Assembly: GCA_038136035.1 (NCBI GenBank)
Contig: JAYPYV010000007.1
Location: 1 to 64,000, forward strand
Direction: 5' to 3'
Length of the DNA stretch: 64,000 bases
From: UBA9926 sp023261215
Lineage (GTDB): Bacteria > Pseudomonadota > Gammaproteobacteria > Pseudomonadales > Azotimanducaceae
The notes under the pieces were generated by a model, which had not been told where the DNA came from, did not search any database, and saw only the letters and a list, made by a program, of their open reading frames with translations. This document shows, in pieces, positions 56,308-64,000 of the stretch; position 1 is the first letter of the stretch; the number at the start of each line of letters is the position of its first letter. The translations under genes were made by a program, and so were the position numbers.

Positions 56308-57318
56308 ATGAAAGCCAAGCTGGAATACCTTTGGTTGGACGGTTACAAGCCGACGCAAAGCCTCAGAAGTAAAACGATGGTCCGAGAAAACTTCTCAGGA
56401 AATCTAGAAGACTGTCCGATGTGGGTGTTCGACGGCAGCTCAACCGAACAAGCGGAAGGCGGCAGTTCAGACTGCCTACTAAAGCCTGTGGCCATCTACC
56501 CAGACCCTGATCGAAATAATGGGTATTTGGTGATGTGTGAGGTGCTGAACCCCGATGGCTCACCCCATGAATCCAATGGCCGTGCGACGATCGATGATGA
56601 TGACGCTGATTTCTGGTTCGGTTTCGAGCAAGAGTACTTCCTGTGGGATCCACAGACTGATCTCCCGCCTGGTTTCCCCGAGGGCGGTTACCCCCGCCCC
56701 CAGGGCCCTTACTACTGCAGCGTGGGTGCAACCAACGCTTACGGACGGGATTGCGTCGAGGAGCACTTGGACCTTTGCCTAGAAGCGGGATTGAACGTTG
56801 AAGGCATTAACGCAGAGGTTGCCGCAGGTCAGTGGGAATTTCAGATTTTCGCCAAGGGCGCCCATAGCGCCGGTGACCAAATCTGGGTTGCCCGCTATCT
56901 TCTAGAGCGAACTGCCGAAAAATATGGACTCGGCATTAACTGGCATCCCAAGCCCCTTGGCGACACCGACTGGAACGGCTCGGGCATGCACGCCAACTTC
57001 TCTAATGGCGCGATGCGCGATCTGGGCGACGAGTCAGTTTTCACAAAAATCTGTGAAAACTTCGGCAAGAACATTGAGCGTCATATGAGTGTCTATGGCG
57101 CTCATAACGAGCAAAGACTGACGGGCAAGCATGAAACGCAGTCGATCGATCAGTTCAGCTATGGTGTTTCTGACCGCGGCGCGAGCATTCGAATCCCGGT
57201 ATCCACCGTTGTTGACGGCTGGAAGGGCCGCTTGGAAGATCGCCGAACGGCGTCCAATGCAGACCCCTACAAGGTCTCTGCCGCCATCATTAAAACCACG
57301 AAAGAGGCGTTGGCCTAG
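56308..57318 (+). CDS. glnII: Glutamine synthetase type II (eukaryote-like)
   Basis: A 336-residue enzyme that makes glutamine from glutamate, ammonia and ATP. It has the GSII motif set: LEYLWLDGY at the start, WVFDGSSTEQAEGGSSDC, FGFEQEYF, GQWEFQIF, DWNGSGMHANFS, YGAHNEQRLTGKHET and SDRGASIRIP. This is the decameric eukaryote/rhizobial type, far shorter than bacterial GSI (about 470 residues) and without the GSI adenylylation tyrosine. The ATG with GAAAGGA upstream was chosen; an upstream in-frame start adds 42 residues that run into the leader. Sigma-54/NtrC control is seen upstream and a strong terminator downstream. Confidence 0.95.
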   Translation: MKAKLEYLWLDGYKPTQSLRSKTMVRENFSGNLEDCPMWVFDGSSTEQAEGGSSDCLLKPVAIYPDPDRNNGYLVMCEVLNPDGSPHESNGRATIDDDDADFWFGFEQEYFLWDPQTDLPPGFPEGGYPRPQGPYYCSVGATNAYGRDCVEEHLDLCLEAGLNVEGINAEVAAGQWEFQIFAKGAHSAGDQIWVARYLLERTAEKYGLGINWHPKPLGDTDWNGSGMHANFSNGAMRDLGDESVFTKICENFGKNIERHMSVYGAHNEQRLTGKHETQSIDQFSYGVSDRGASIRIPVSTVVDGWKGRLEDRRTASNADPYKVSAAIIKTTKEALA

Positions 57319-57876
57319 GTTACGTCTGCTGACGTGGGTTGTTGTGAGAGTCATCGCGCCAAGTAGAAAAGGGAGGCTTGCCTCCCTTTTTTATGCGCCG
57401 GATTTGCGTCCAGCTGATCCTCAAAGGCGCAAGGAACCTACCCTCCAGACCCCGTTACCTATCCCGACCAAGTCGAAAGGCTGGAAAGGTGAGAGCGTTC
57501 CTCCGTCAATCGCGCATTACCCTATCGATGCAGCGACTCTGGCAAAGCGCGAGACCGCATGGCGCTCTGAGGAGGTGCATCTGCCATCCACCGATCAACC
57601 AAAATCAACGCCTGCCGGCCTAGACGCGCATACTTTCCCCCTGCTGGGCATCATCGCTCTGCCTCCTTACGGCTCGGAATCTTTCAAAAGACGCAGGCGA
57701 AGTCAGTGGCTTTCCCTTCAGTCTCGATTGGGACAACCAAAGGGTTGAAGGCGCTGATTCCTAACGCGTTCGCACTCGCCTCTGATCACTCGTCGATGAG
57801 ATCGCTCACCCGCAGGAATTGAAAACGTCAAGGGTCCGAGTAGACTGCCTATTCACCTTTGGTTTGGCATCCAGCT
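57319..57876. other. 558-bp gap after glnII
   Basis: Apart from the glnII terminator I see no gene. A weak promoter-like pair TTGAAA and TAGACT (about 57818-57846) lies just before the small exported protein gene. In Pseudomonas this interval has other genes; here it does not. Confidence 0.4.
57367..57392 (+). terminator. Factor-independent terminator of glnII
   Basis: AAAAGGGAGG-CTTG-CCTCCCTTTTTT: a ten-pair stem with a four-base loop, followed by six Ts, starting 48 bp after the glnII stop codon. It should separate glnII from ntrBC transcription to a large extent. Confidence 0.92.
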
Positions 57877-58251
57877 ATGAACAAACGGCTGATGAACCTG
57901 CTTCTGTTATGTTGCTTCGGCTTGTCATGGGCAGGCGCAATGGCCGCCCCAAGCTATCGGTTGCAACTAATCAGCGAGCAGCCGGGTCCACGCGTTCAAG
58001 CGCTCAAAGGCCAGCTAAGTTTCACTATACAAATAGATAGAAAATTAGATAGTGGGCACTCACTATGGATCAGGATGGATGGCTTCGATCTTCAGCCGGT
58101 CAACGCAGGCCGCATCACCCTTGCCGACGTTCCGCGTGGGGAACATCAATTCGACCTCGCAGTCTATGAGGCGCAAAACCCTTCGCCTCTAGTGGTAACC
58201 CGCCCCATTACCCTCGACGTTCGACGCTTAACACCCCACCGATCACGCTAG
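57877..58251 (+). CDS. Small exported protein in the glnII-ntrB interval, unknown function
   Basis: A 124-residue protein with a clear signal peptide (about residues 1-24, ending AMAA). The mature part looks like one beta-sandwich, with alternating hydrophobic strands (SFTIQIDRKLDSGHSLWI, then ITLADVPRGEHQFDLAVYEAQ as landmarks) and no cysteines after the signal. It resembles the C-terminal half of the DUF4124-type proteins that are often found between glnA and ntrB, but the DUF4124 part itself is missing; that is my impression and not a database match. The ATG gives the best signal peptide. Confidence 0.65.
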   Translation: MNKRLMNLLLLCCFGLSWAGAMAAPSYRLQLISEQPGPRVQALKGQLSFTIQIDRKLDSGHSLWIRMDGFDLQPVNAGRITLADVPRGEHQFDLAVYEAQNPSPLVVTRPITLDVRRLTPHRSR

Positions 58252-58254
58252 AAG

Positions 58255-58269
58255 GCACCAAAATGGTGC
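58255..58269 (+). promoter_or_regulatory. NtrC-binding site before ntrB
   Basis: GCACCaaaatGGTGC is a perfect core of the NtrC palindrome. A -10-like TAGAAT starts 3 bp downstream (58272-58277) and a weak -35 (TAGAAG) 17 bp above it, so the box lies between -35 and -10, as expected for repression of ntrBC by NtrC. Confidence 0.65.
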
Positions 58270-58280
58270 GTTAGAATCTG

Positions 58281-58353
58281 GGCGGCGCGGACGACCCGCC
58301 ATTTTTCCGAGCATTCTAGGCGCACCGGCGGGTCTTAACTTGGTGCGCTTTTT
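58281..58353 (+). terminator. Two hairpins with T-runs before ntrB (attenuator-like)
   Basis: GGCGG/CCGCC (58281-58300) is followed by ATTTTT, and GCGCACC/GGTGCGC (58320-58348) by TTTTT, 14 bases before the ntrB start. GACCCGCC (58293-58300) can pair instead with GGCGGGTC (58327-58334), breaking both. They may limit transcription into ntrB; the stems are short. Confidence 0.45.
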
Positions 58354-58367
58354 GCTCCACAGCCGTC

Positions 58368-59477
58368 ATGAACATTCAAACCGCATTCACGCCAGAGTCA
58401 CTGAACCTACAGAGCAGCCAAACCGTGCAAGACGTGGTCATCAACAGTCTCAATACCGCCATCGTGCTTTTGAACCACGAGCTCGAGGTCATGTTCATTA
58501 ATCAAGCAGCCGAAAGTTTGCTCGAACTGTCTGAAAAGCGAGTTAAAGGGCAGCATTTGCCCGCAAAAGTCCCTGGCTGGAAAGGGATTGAATCGCTTCT
58601 CTACGAATCATTACAGACCGGCCAAACCTATACCCATCGCCAGAAACAAATTCACCTGGCATCCACCCATAGTGTGACGGTGGATTTCACGATTACGCCA
58701 ATCTCAGAGAATGAGTGGCCCAGATTGTTACTCGAGCTCATGCCTGTGGATCGCTACATGCGCATCGACCGTGACGCACTCACGCGAGAGCACCAGGAAG
58801 CGACACACCAAATCATGCGAGGACTGGCGCACGAAATAAAAAACCCTTTGGGGGGCATTCGCGGCTCTGCGCAACTGCTCGCCGGCGAATTACCCAATGC
58901 CGAGCTGCTTGAGTACACCGGCATCATCATCGAAGAAACCGACCGACTCAAAACCTTGGTTGATAAGATGCTAGGGCCCAATGCACCCACCGAGATGAAG
59001 TCCGGTAACATCCATGAAATTTTAGAGCGGGCCCGAAAACTTATTGAATTGGAGGCGGATTACCCGCTAGACATCACGCGCGACTACGATCCCAGCATCC
59101 CCGAGTTGTTGATGGATAGCGACCTGATCTTCCAAGCCGTGCTGAATATTCTTAGGAATGCCATGCAGGCCCTCGATCAACGAGAGAATGCAAGGATGAC
59201 GATCCGAACGCGAACTGAGCGCCAGTTCACAATCGCGGCCCATCGCCATCGCAACGTACTCCGAATTGAATTTCTGGATAACGGTCCCGGGATTCCCGAC
59301 AGCCTTAAAGACCATCTCTTTTTGCCGATGATTTCTGGTCGCCCCTCGGGTACGGGACTCGGCCTCAGCCTCGCGCACACCATTGTTCGGCAACACCGCG
59401 GCATCATTGAGCTGAACTCAGAACCCGGTCGCACCGAGTTCATCATCATCATTCCTTTGGAGTTACCCACACTATGA
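58368..59477 (+). CDS. glnL: Nitrogen regulation sensor kinase NtrB
   Basis: A 369-residue soluble histidine kinase/phosphatase. A PAS domain occupies about residues 20-130. His155 in GLAHEIKNPLGG is the phosphorylation site, followed by the N box NILRNAMQAL, the G1 box LDNGPGIP and the G2 box GTGLGLSLAH. It phosphorylates NtrC when PII (GlnB/GlnK) reports nitrogen shortage; no PII gene lies in the window. The stop overlaps ntrC by 4 bp. Confidence 0.96.
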   Translation: MNIQTAFTPESLNLQSSQTVQDVVINSLNTAIVLLNHELEVMFINQAAESLLELSEKRVKGQHLPAKVPGWKGIESLLYESLQTGQTYTHRQKQIHLASTHSVTVDFTITPISENEWPRLLLELMPVDRYMRIDRDALTREHQEATHQIMRGLAHEIKNPLGGIRGSAQLLAGELPNAELLEYTGIIIEETDRLKTLVDKMLGPNAPTEMKSGNIHEILERARKLIELEADYPLDITRDYDPSIPELLMDSDLIFQAVLNILRNAMQALDQRENARMTIRTRTERQFTIAAHRHRNVLRIEFLDNGPGIPDSLKDHLFLPMISGRPSGTGLGLSLAHTIVRQHRGIIELNSEPGRTEFIIIIPLELPTL

Positions 59478-60907
59478 ACACCATGAGCAGAGTCTGGGTC
59501 GCTGACGATGAAAAATCGATCCGATGGGTTTTGGACAAGGCGCTTTCCAAGGAGGGTATTGACGTCACGTGTTTCGAGTCCGCAGAAGCGTTGCTCACCG
59601 GAATGCACAGCGACAAGCCAGACGTCATCGTGAGCGATATTCGCATGGAAGGGCTTGATGGGCTCGAGCTGCTATCGCAGCTTCGAGAAAGCCACCCTGA
59701 GCTGCCCGTGATCATCATGACCGCCCACTCCGATCTCGACAGCGCGGTGGCTTCGATACAAGGCGGCGCATTCGAATATATTCCCAAACCCTTTGAGGTA
59801 GATGAAGCCGTCTCTATCGTGAAACGTGCGCTCATCGAACACAGCCGGTCCCAGGAGACATCTGCACCATCGATTGAGCAGCCACCGACTGAAATTATCG
59901 GTAAAGCGCCCGCCATGCAGGAGGTTTTCCGAGCGATCGGCCGCCTCTCTAAGTCGAACGTAACCGTTTTGATTAATGGTCAATCAGGCACCGGAAAAGA
60001 GCTCGTCGCCCACGCGTTACATCGACACAGTCTCCGCCGTGAAGGCCCCTTTGTCGCGCTCAACATGGCCGCAATCCCGCAAGACTTGATTGAGTCCGAA
60101 TTGTTCGGGCATGAAAAAGGCGCCTTTACGGGCGCCAATCAAGCGCGCGTTGGTCGTTTCGAGCAGGCCCGGGGAGGCACCTTGTTCCTCGACGAGATTG
60201 GCGACATGCCAGCCGAAGCTCAGACTCGCTTGTTGAGGGTCTTATCTGATGGCAAATATTATCGAGTCGGCGGGCACGAGCCCCTTTCTGCAGATGTCAG
60301 AATCATCGCTGCAACACACCAGGACTTGGAAACCTTGGTCAGCGAAAACCGATTTCGCGAAGACCTTTTCCACCGTTTGAATGTCATTCGCATTCATTTG
60401 CCGAACCTCTGCGACCGCAGTGAAGACATCCCATTGCTGTTGGAACACTTCCTCGTGCAGGCGGCAAGAGAGCTTGGAGAAGAGGTGAAGGTGATTCCGG
60501 AGGAAACCATGGCCTACCTGACGGACTTGCCTTGGCAGGGCAACGTTCGACAACTCGAGAACTTCTCTCGTTGGATTACCGTGATGGCCACGGGCAGGGA
60601 AGTATTGCTGGAAGACCTGCCACTCGAACTGAAATCGGACGCCAATCACGCCCAGGGTTCTGAGCAATCTTGGGATCGTCAGCTCAAACGTTGGGCTCAG
60701 TCAAAGCTCAAGTCCAGAGCCTTCTCAAGCGAAGGCCTGCTTGCGGAAGCCCAACCTCAGTTCGAACGAGTGATGATCGAAGCCGCGCTTGATGAAACAG
60801 CAGGTCGTAAGCGGGATGCTTCCGTTTTGCTGGGTTGGGGGCGAAATACTCTGACTCGAAAAATGCAGGAGCTCGGCATGGACCAGGGCGACGCAGACGA
60901 CGCTTAG
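59474..60907 (+). CDS. glnG: Nitrogen regulator NtrC (sigma-54 activator)
   Basis: A 477-residue response regulator: receiver domain with Asp55 in VIVSDIRMEG, AAA+ domain with Walker A GQSGTGKE (about residue 167) and the sigma-54 contact GAFTGA, and a Fis-type DNA-binding helix pair at the C-terminus (about residues 430-470). Its likely targets are in this window: two sites before glnII and one before its own operon. The ATG overlaps the ntrB stop. Confidence 0.97.
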   Translation: MNTMSRVWVADDEKSIRWVLDKALSKEGIDVTCFESAEALLTGMHSDKPDVIVSDIRMEGLDGLELLSQLRESHPELPVIIMTAHSDLDSAVASIQGGAFEYIPKPFEVDEAVSIVKRALIEHSRSQETSAPSIEQPPTEIIGKAPAMQEVFRAIGRLSKSNVTVLINGQSGTGKELVAHALHRHSLRREGPFVALNMAAIPQDLIESELFGHEKGAFTGANQARVGRFEQARGGTLFLDEIGDMPAEAQTRLLRVLSDGKYYRVGGHEPLSADVRIIAATHQDLETLVSENRFREDLFHRLNVIRIHLPNLCDRSEDIPLLLEHFLVQAARELGEEVKVIPEETMAYLTDLPWQGNVRQLENFSRWITVMATGREVLLEDLPLELKSDANHAQGSEQSWDRQLKRWAQSKLKSRAFSSEGLLAEAQPQFERVMIEAALDETAGRKRDASVLLGWGRNTLTRKMQELGMDQGDADDA

Positions 60908-60948
60908 ATTCACCGACCTGATTGCTCCGAAGGCCTAGGCTTTGACTT

Positions 60949-61419
60949 ATGTTCTCGATCGCTTTGTACGAGCCGGAGATTCCGCCTAACACTGGCAACA
61001 TCATCCGTCTTTGCGCTAATTTCGGGCTGCCACTCCATCTCATAGAGCCGCTCGGCTTCTCTATGGACGAAAAATTATTGAGGCGCGCGGCGCTTGATTA
61101 TCAGGAGTACGCCGCAGTCAAAATTCACCCCGATCTGAATACCGCCATCACCCGGATCACGCCGCATCGGGTGCTGGCCATCTCAACCAAGGGACAAGCC
61201 CGATTGGATCGGTTCGAATTCGCTAAGAATGACCTTGTGGTTTTTGGCCCTGAAACCCGCGGCATTCCCGAGCCATTGCTCTTTTCAGACCGTTTTGATG
61301 AAGTCATCAAAATCCCAATGCAACAAGGGAGCCGATCACTCAACCTCTCCAATGCGGTCGCCATCGTGGCTTTTGAGGCTTGGCGCCAGCTCGGATGCCC
61401 AGGTGCGTCCGCGCCTTAG
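60949..61419 (+). CDS. trmL: tRNA (cytidine/uridine-2'-O-)-methyltransferase TrmL
   Basis: A 156-residue SPOUT enzyme that methylates the wobble ribose of tRNA-Leu. It has the knot motifs NTGNIIRLCANFG (near residue 15), FGPETRGIP (near 103) and SLNLSNAVAIVAFEAWRQ at the end. The position between ntrC and secB is conserved in Pseudomonas-like genomes. It converges with secB. Confidence 0.94.
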   Translation: MFSIALYEPEIPPNTGNIIRLCANFGLPLHLIEPLGFSMDEKLLRRAALDYQEYAAVKIHPDLNTAITRITPHRVLAISTKGQARLDRFEFAKNDLVVFGPETRGIPEPLLFSDRFDEVIKIPMQQGSRSLNLSNAVAIVAFEAWRQLGCPGASAP

Positions 61420-61506
61420 AACAGGCTGCGTTAAAAAAAGGCTTCTTGGAAAAGACGCTTTAGCCCGCTTGCGCCGCCGGAAGGCGGCCAGAGCTGGCCA
61501 GGCAGG

Positions 61507-61968
61507 CTACTGCACCGACGCTTCTTGCCGCTCTTTCGCCAGCTTCGCCTGCTCATACAATGCATCGAAATTCACGGGCGCGAGCATGAGCGGCGGGAAC
61601 GTCCCTTTCACAATCAGACCGTCAATATTTTCCCTGGCGTAGGGGAACAGGATACTTGGGCAAAGGCTGGCCAGCGTCTGCTCAATCATCTCGGGCTGCA
61701 AACCGCTGATCTCAAAGATACCTGCTTGCTGGACCTCCGCGAGGTACAAGGTTTTCTCGTCTTCAGACTTGGCGGTTAGGGTCAGCGTTAAATTGACTTC
61801 CCAAAGCCCCTCACCCAAGGCCTGGTTCTTTGTGTTGAGATCAAGATTCACCGATGGCTTACCCTGAACCCTGAAAGTCTCAGGTGCGCCCGGAGATTCA
61901 AAAGAAATATCCTTGACATAGACTCGCTGAATCGCGAATTTAGGCTGGCTATCGCCTGCTTCACTCAT
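61507..61968 (-). CDS. secB: Protein-export chaperone SecB
   Basis: A 153-residue tetrameric chaperone that delivers unfolded precursors to SecA. FAIQRVYVKDISFESPGAP is cut here to its landmark: the RVYVKDISFE strand. The AEVQQAGIFEI and LCPSILFPYARE stretches are also conserved. The start overlaps the grxC stop region by 8 bp; order rhodanese-grxC-secB is usual. Confidence 0.96.
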   Translation of the reverse strand: MSEAGDSQPKFAIQRVYVKDISFESPGAPETFRVQGKPSVNLDLNTKNQALGEGLWEVNLTLTLTAKSEDEKTLYLAEVQQAGIFEISGLQPEMIEQTLASLCPSILFPYARENIDGLIVKGTFPPLMLAPVNFDALYEQAKLAKERQEASVQ

Positions 61969-62227
61969 GGTTGTCTCCTTTTAGCAATGCGTCCAACCGT
62001 CCACTCATTTCGAGTGCAAAAAGCTCATCGCAACCGCCCACGTGATGACCACTGATCCAGATCTGCGGCACCGTGTGTCGACCTGATCGTGTTTGCATCT
62101 CAGCGCGACGCACGGGGTCGGCATCGACGGGGATCTCATCGAAAGGTTGTCCCTTGTGTTCGAGCAACATCTTGGCACGAATACAAAACGGGCAATATCG
62201 TGTGGTGTAGATCGTGATTCGGCTCAT
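61961..62227 (-). CDS. grxC: Glutaredoxin 3
   Basis: An 88-residue glutaredoxin with CPFC at the active site (near residue 11), TVPQIWI for the cis-proline and GGCDEL for glutathione binding. CPFC replaces the commoner CPYC. The ATG is chosen because it starts directly with the fold (MSRITIYTT); a longer frame adds 29 residues without homologous features. Confidence 0.94.
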   Translation of the reverse strand: MSRITIYTTRYCPFCIRAKMLLEHKGQPFDEIPVDADPVRRAEMQTRSGRHTVPQIWISGHHVGGCDELFALEMSGRLDALLKGDNHE

Positions 62228-62277
62228 GGTTTCTTCTTTTAGCCTCAGCAGGCTCGATCCGGGATCCTTCGCTGACC

Positions 62278-62694
62278 TTAATTCTTCACCAACGGCAAGT
62301 TGGCATTCAGCCATTCGGCCATCCCGCCTGAAAGACGGCGAACATCTGAAAACCCTTCCTTGATCAGCTGACTTCCTGCCGCGCTCGCGTGTTGGCCGAT
62401 CTTACACACCAAAATCACCGGCTTGTCCTGATGGCTTTTGAGCTCGTCCTTCCGACTGGCGAGACTGGCGTAAGGCACATTGATCGCGCCTGCGATATGC
62501 CCAGACGAGAACTCCTTACGGTCTCGAAGATCCACCACCACAGCCGACTCATGGTTAACCATCCGCACCAGTTCCTGAACCGTGACGCCTCGCCCGCCCT
62601 TACGACCTTCGGTCACAATCAAGGCGACGATAAAGAAAACAAACGCCCCGACCAGTAGCGGATGGTTGCCGATAAACTCAATTAACTGATCCAC
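62278..62694 (-). CDS. Membrane-anchored rhodanese-like sulfurtransferase
   Basis: A 138-residue protein with an N-terminal transmembrane helix (about residues 12-29) and a rhodanese domain. The active-site cysteine is in LVCKIGQHA (near residue 97), and FSSGHIAGAINVPY and DLRDRKEF are typical. There is no ATG: GTG is preferred, with a TTG one codon earlier. It heads the rhodanese-grxC-secB transcript and is divergent from gpmI. Confidence 0.9.
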   Translation of the reverse strand: MDQLIEFIGNHPLLVGAFVFFIVALIVTEGRKGGRGVTVQELVRMVNHESAVVVDLRDRKEFSSGHIAGAINVPYASLASRKDELKSHQDKPVILVCKIGQHASAAGSQLIKEGFSDVRRLSGGMAEWLNANLPLVKN

Positions 62695-62722
62695 CAAGGG
62701 CCTACCCCTGAAAAAAGGCGTG

Positions 62723-62728
62723 ATTATA
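62723..62728 (-). promoter_or_regulatory. Candidate -10 box of rhodanese-grxC-secB
   Basis: TATAAT on the minus strand, about 30 bp before the start codon. The -35 region is weak. It lies in the 130-bp region shared with gpmI. Confidence 0.4.
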
Positions 62729-62824
62729 CACGCTTGCTTGGTTCACTCAGCATCACCGAATCAACCGTTTATTTATCGTCTGGTGATAAAGCGCTAACAT
62801 AGCGTTTTCAGCATCAGATGACCT

Positions 62825-64000
62825 ATGAGCCAGAGATCCACCACCGCTCTGATTATTTTGGATGGGTTCGGACACCGAGAAGACCCAACCAACAACGCGG
62901 TCGCGCTCGCTAAAACACCGCATTTTGACCGACTCAAAGAAGGCACATGGGGCCTTATTTCGGGTTCCGGGCTTGATGTTGGTCTTCCGGCAGGGCAGAT
63001 GGGCAACTCGGAGGTTGGCCATATGAATCTTGGTGCTGGTCGAGTCGTCCACCAGGATTTCACTCGAATCAACCAAGCGATAGAGGATCAAAGCTTTTTG
63101 CGCAATGAGATCCTCGTTAGTGCCCTCAGAGCGGCAAAACGGAAAGTTCACATCCTTGGCATGCTGTCACCTGGCGGCGTGCATAGTCACGAAGATCAGC
63201 TTTTCGCCTTGATTGACCTCGCAGACCAGTGCGAGGCAACTCATATCGTGGTCCACGCTTTTTTGGATGGTCGTGATGTCCCGCCACAGTCCGCGGCGCA
63301 CTCGCTCCAAGCCTTAGAAGATCACATTGGCCACCGTTCACATATTCGATTGGGCACCGTGTGTGGCCGCTTTTTTGCCATGGATCGTGACCAACGGTGG
63401 GACCGAGTGGCTAAGGCCTACGAGATGCTGACCCAAGGTGTGGCAGCCTACGAATCTGTGTCTGGCTTGGCCGCGCTCGAAGCCGCCTATGCTCGAGGAG
63501 AGACCGACGAATTTGTTGAACCGACCTTAATCGGCCGTTGGCAAGACCATCTGATCGAAGACGACGATGTGGTCATCTTTGGAAATTTCAGGGCCGACCG
63601 TGCCAGAGAACTCACAAGCGCTCTGGCGCTTGATGAATTTGATGGCTTTAAACGCGCAAAACAGCCTCGGCTCGCCCGCTTTGTCTGTCTAACCGAATAT
63701 GCCGAGCGTTTTGGCCTGCCGGTTGCGTTCCCGCCCATCCCGCTCGCAAATGGTCTTGGGGAGTATCTCGCTGGGCTTAACAAAAGGCAGCTCCGAATTG
63801 CAGAGACTGAAAAGTACGCCCACGTCACGTTTTTCTTCTCCTGTGGGGAGGAAGCACCCTTTCCAGGCGAGGATCGCATGTTGGTGCCATCGCCAGATGT
63901 GAAAACCTATGACTTGCAGCCCGCCATGAGCGCAAGGGAACTCACGACTAAATTGGTGAATGCTATTCGCTCAGAAACCTACGACCTCATCGTTTGCAAT
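62825..64000 (+). CDS. gpmI: 2,3-bisphosphoglycerate-independent phosphoglycerate mutase (5' part)
   Basis: The gene runs off the right edge; 392 codons are present, about three quarters of the usual length. Asp13 in LDGFG and the phosphoserine Ser62 in MGNSEVGHMNLGAGR are metal and phosphate ligands of the alkaline-phosphatase-like domain. FLDGRDVPP and GRFFAMDRDQRWDR belong to the inserted transferase domain. It interconverts 3- and 2-phosphoglycerate in glycolysis without a cofactor. No stop interrupts the frame. Confidence 0.95.
   Translation, partial: MSQRSTTALIILDGFGHREDPTNNAVALAKTPHFDRLKEGTWGLISGSGLDVGLPAGQMGNSEVGHMNLGAGRVVHQDFTRINQAIEDQSFLRNEILVSALRAAKRKVHILGMLSPGGVHSHEDQLFALIDLADQCEATHIVVHAFLDGRDVPPQSAAHSLQALEDHIGHRSHIRLGTVCGRFFAMDRDQRWDRVAKAYEMLTQGVAAYESVSGLAALEAAYARGETDEFVEPTLIGRWQDHLIEDDDVVIFGNFRADRARELTSALALDEFDGFKRAKQPRLARFVCLTEYAERFGLPVAFPPIPLANGLGEYLAGLNKRQLRIAETEKYAHVTFFFSCGEEAPFPGEDRMLVPSPDVKTYDLQPAMSARELTTKLVNAIRSETYDLIVCN

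Noticed and set aside
57131..57748. A 205-codon plus-strand frame running from inside glnII into the gap
   Set aside because: It overlaps glnII in another frame and crosses its terminator; composition is unlike a protein and no signal supports a start.
61473..61488. GCCGCC-GGAA-GGCGGC hairpin between trmL and secB as a terminator
   Set aside because: No T-run follows on either strand; it may slow transcription but is not a clear terminator.

Overview
This is about 64 kb of a gammaproteobacterial chromosome at moderate GC. It is almost certainly a scaffold from a draft or metagenome assembly, because it carries one run of 100 Ns (38381-38480). Gene order strongly recalls the Pseudomonas-type blocks ponA/pilMNOPQ/aroKB/gltBD, rpmE-priA-SPOR-hslVU-DUF971-ubiE-ubiB-hisIE-tatABC, and typA-glnA-ntrBC-trmL-secB-grxC-rhodanese-gpmI. 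Signals of a Gram-negative cell with type IV pili are clear: TolC, PilQ secretin, a DegS/AlgW-like protease, lipoproteins, SecB and Tat. I see no rRNA, tRNA, CRISPR array, prophage, insertion sequence or defence island. Most of the window is housekeeping DNA.

Layout. 1-7474: the end of a malonyl-CoA synthetase-like gene, a PurN-like formyltransferase overlapping a PRPP synthetase, a eukaryote-type IleRS and an amidase. 7688-16051: tolC, a DegS-like protease, a lipoprotein, comF, nudC, modABC and srkA, all on the plus strand and tightly packed or overlapping. 16053-18411: an acyltransferase and a TauE-like permease on minus. 18457-23698: an SDR, a HemJ/CopD-like protein, an EF-hand/ECF sigma/anti-sigma/metal-sensor module, then syd-aroA. 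23711-31394: mdh (minus), a 696-bp gap between genes with a structured leader, and gltBD. 31391-38062: aroB, aroK and pilQPONM, all minus. 38063-39274: a poorly assembled, repeat-containing gap between pilM and mrcA. 39275-52317: mrcA, rpmE, priA, SPOR, hslVU, DUF971, ubiE, ubiB, hisIE and tatABC. 52567-55786: dtd, pip and typA on minus. 56308-60907: the nitrogen-control locus, a glutamine synthetase with a small exported protein, ntrB and ntrC. 60949-64000: trmL, secB/grxC/rhodanese (minus) and the start of gpmI.

The most interesting biology is the nitrogen locus. The glutamine synthetase in the canonical glnA position is not the usual GSI dodecamer subunit but a 336-residue type II (eukaryote-like) enzyme. 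Its upstream DNA has two NtrC-type palindromes 31 bp apart and a textbook sigma-54 -24/-12 promoter, and ntrB has its own NtrC box. With gltBD also in the window, the GS-GOGAT assimilation route and its two-component regulator are all here. Other points worth checking are a proline iminopeptidase whose nucleophile serine is glycine, the absence of ubiJ and argS from otherwise conserved positions, an inverted gltBD block, a long hairpin-rich gltB leader, and a scaffold gap flanked by an identical 55-bp sequence that looks like an assembly k-mer overlap.
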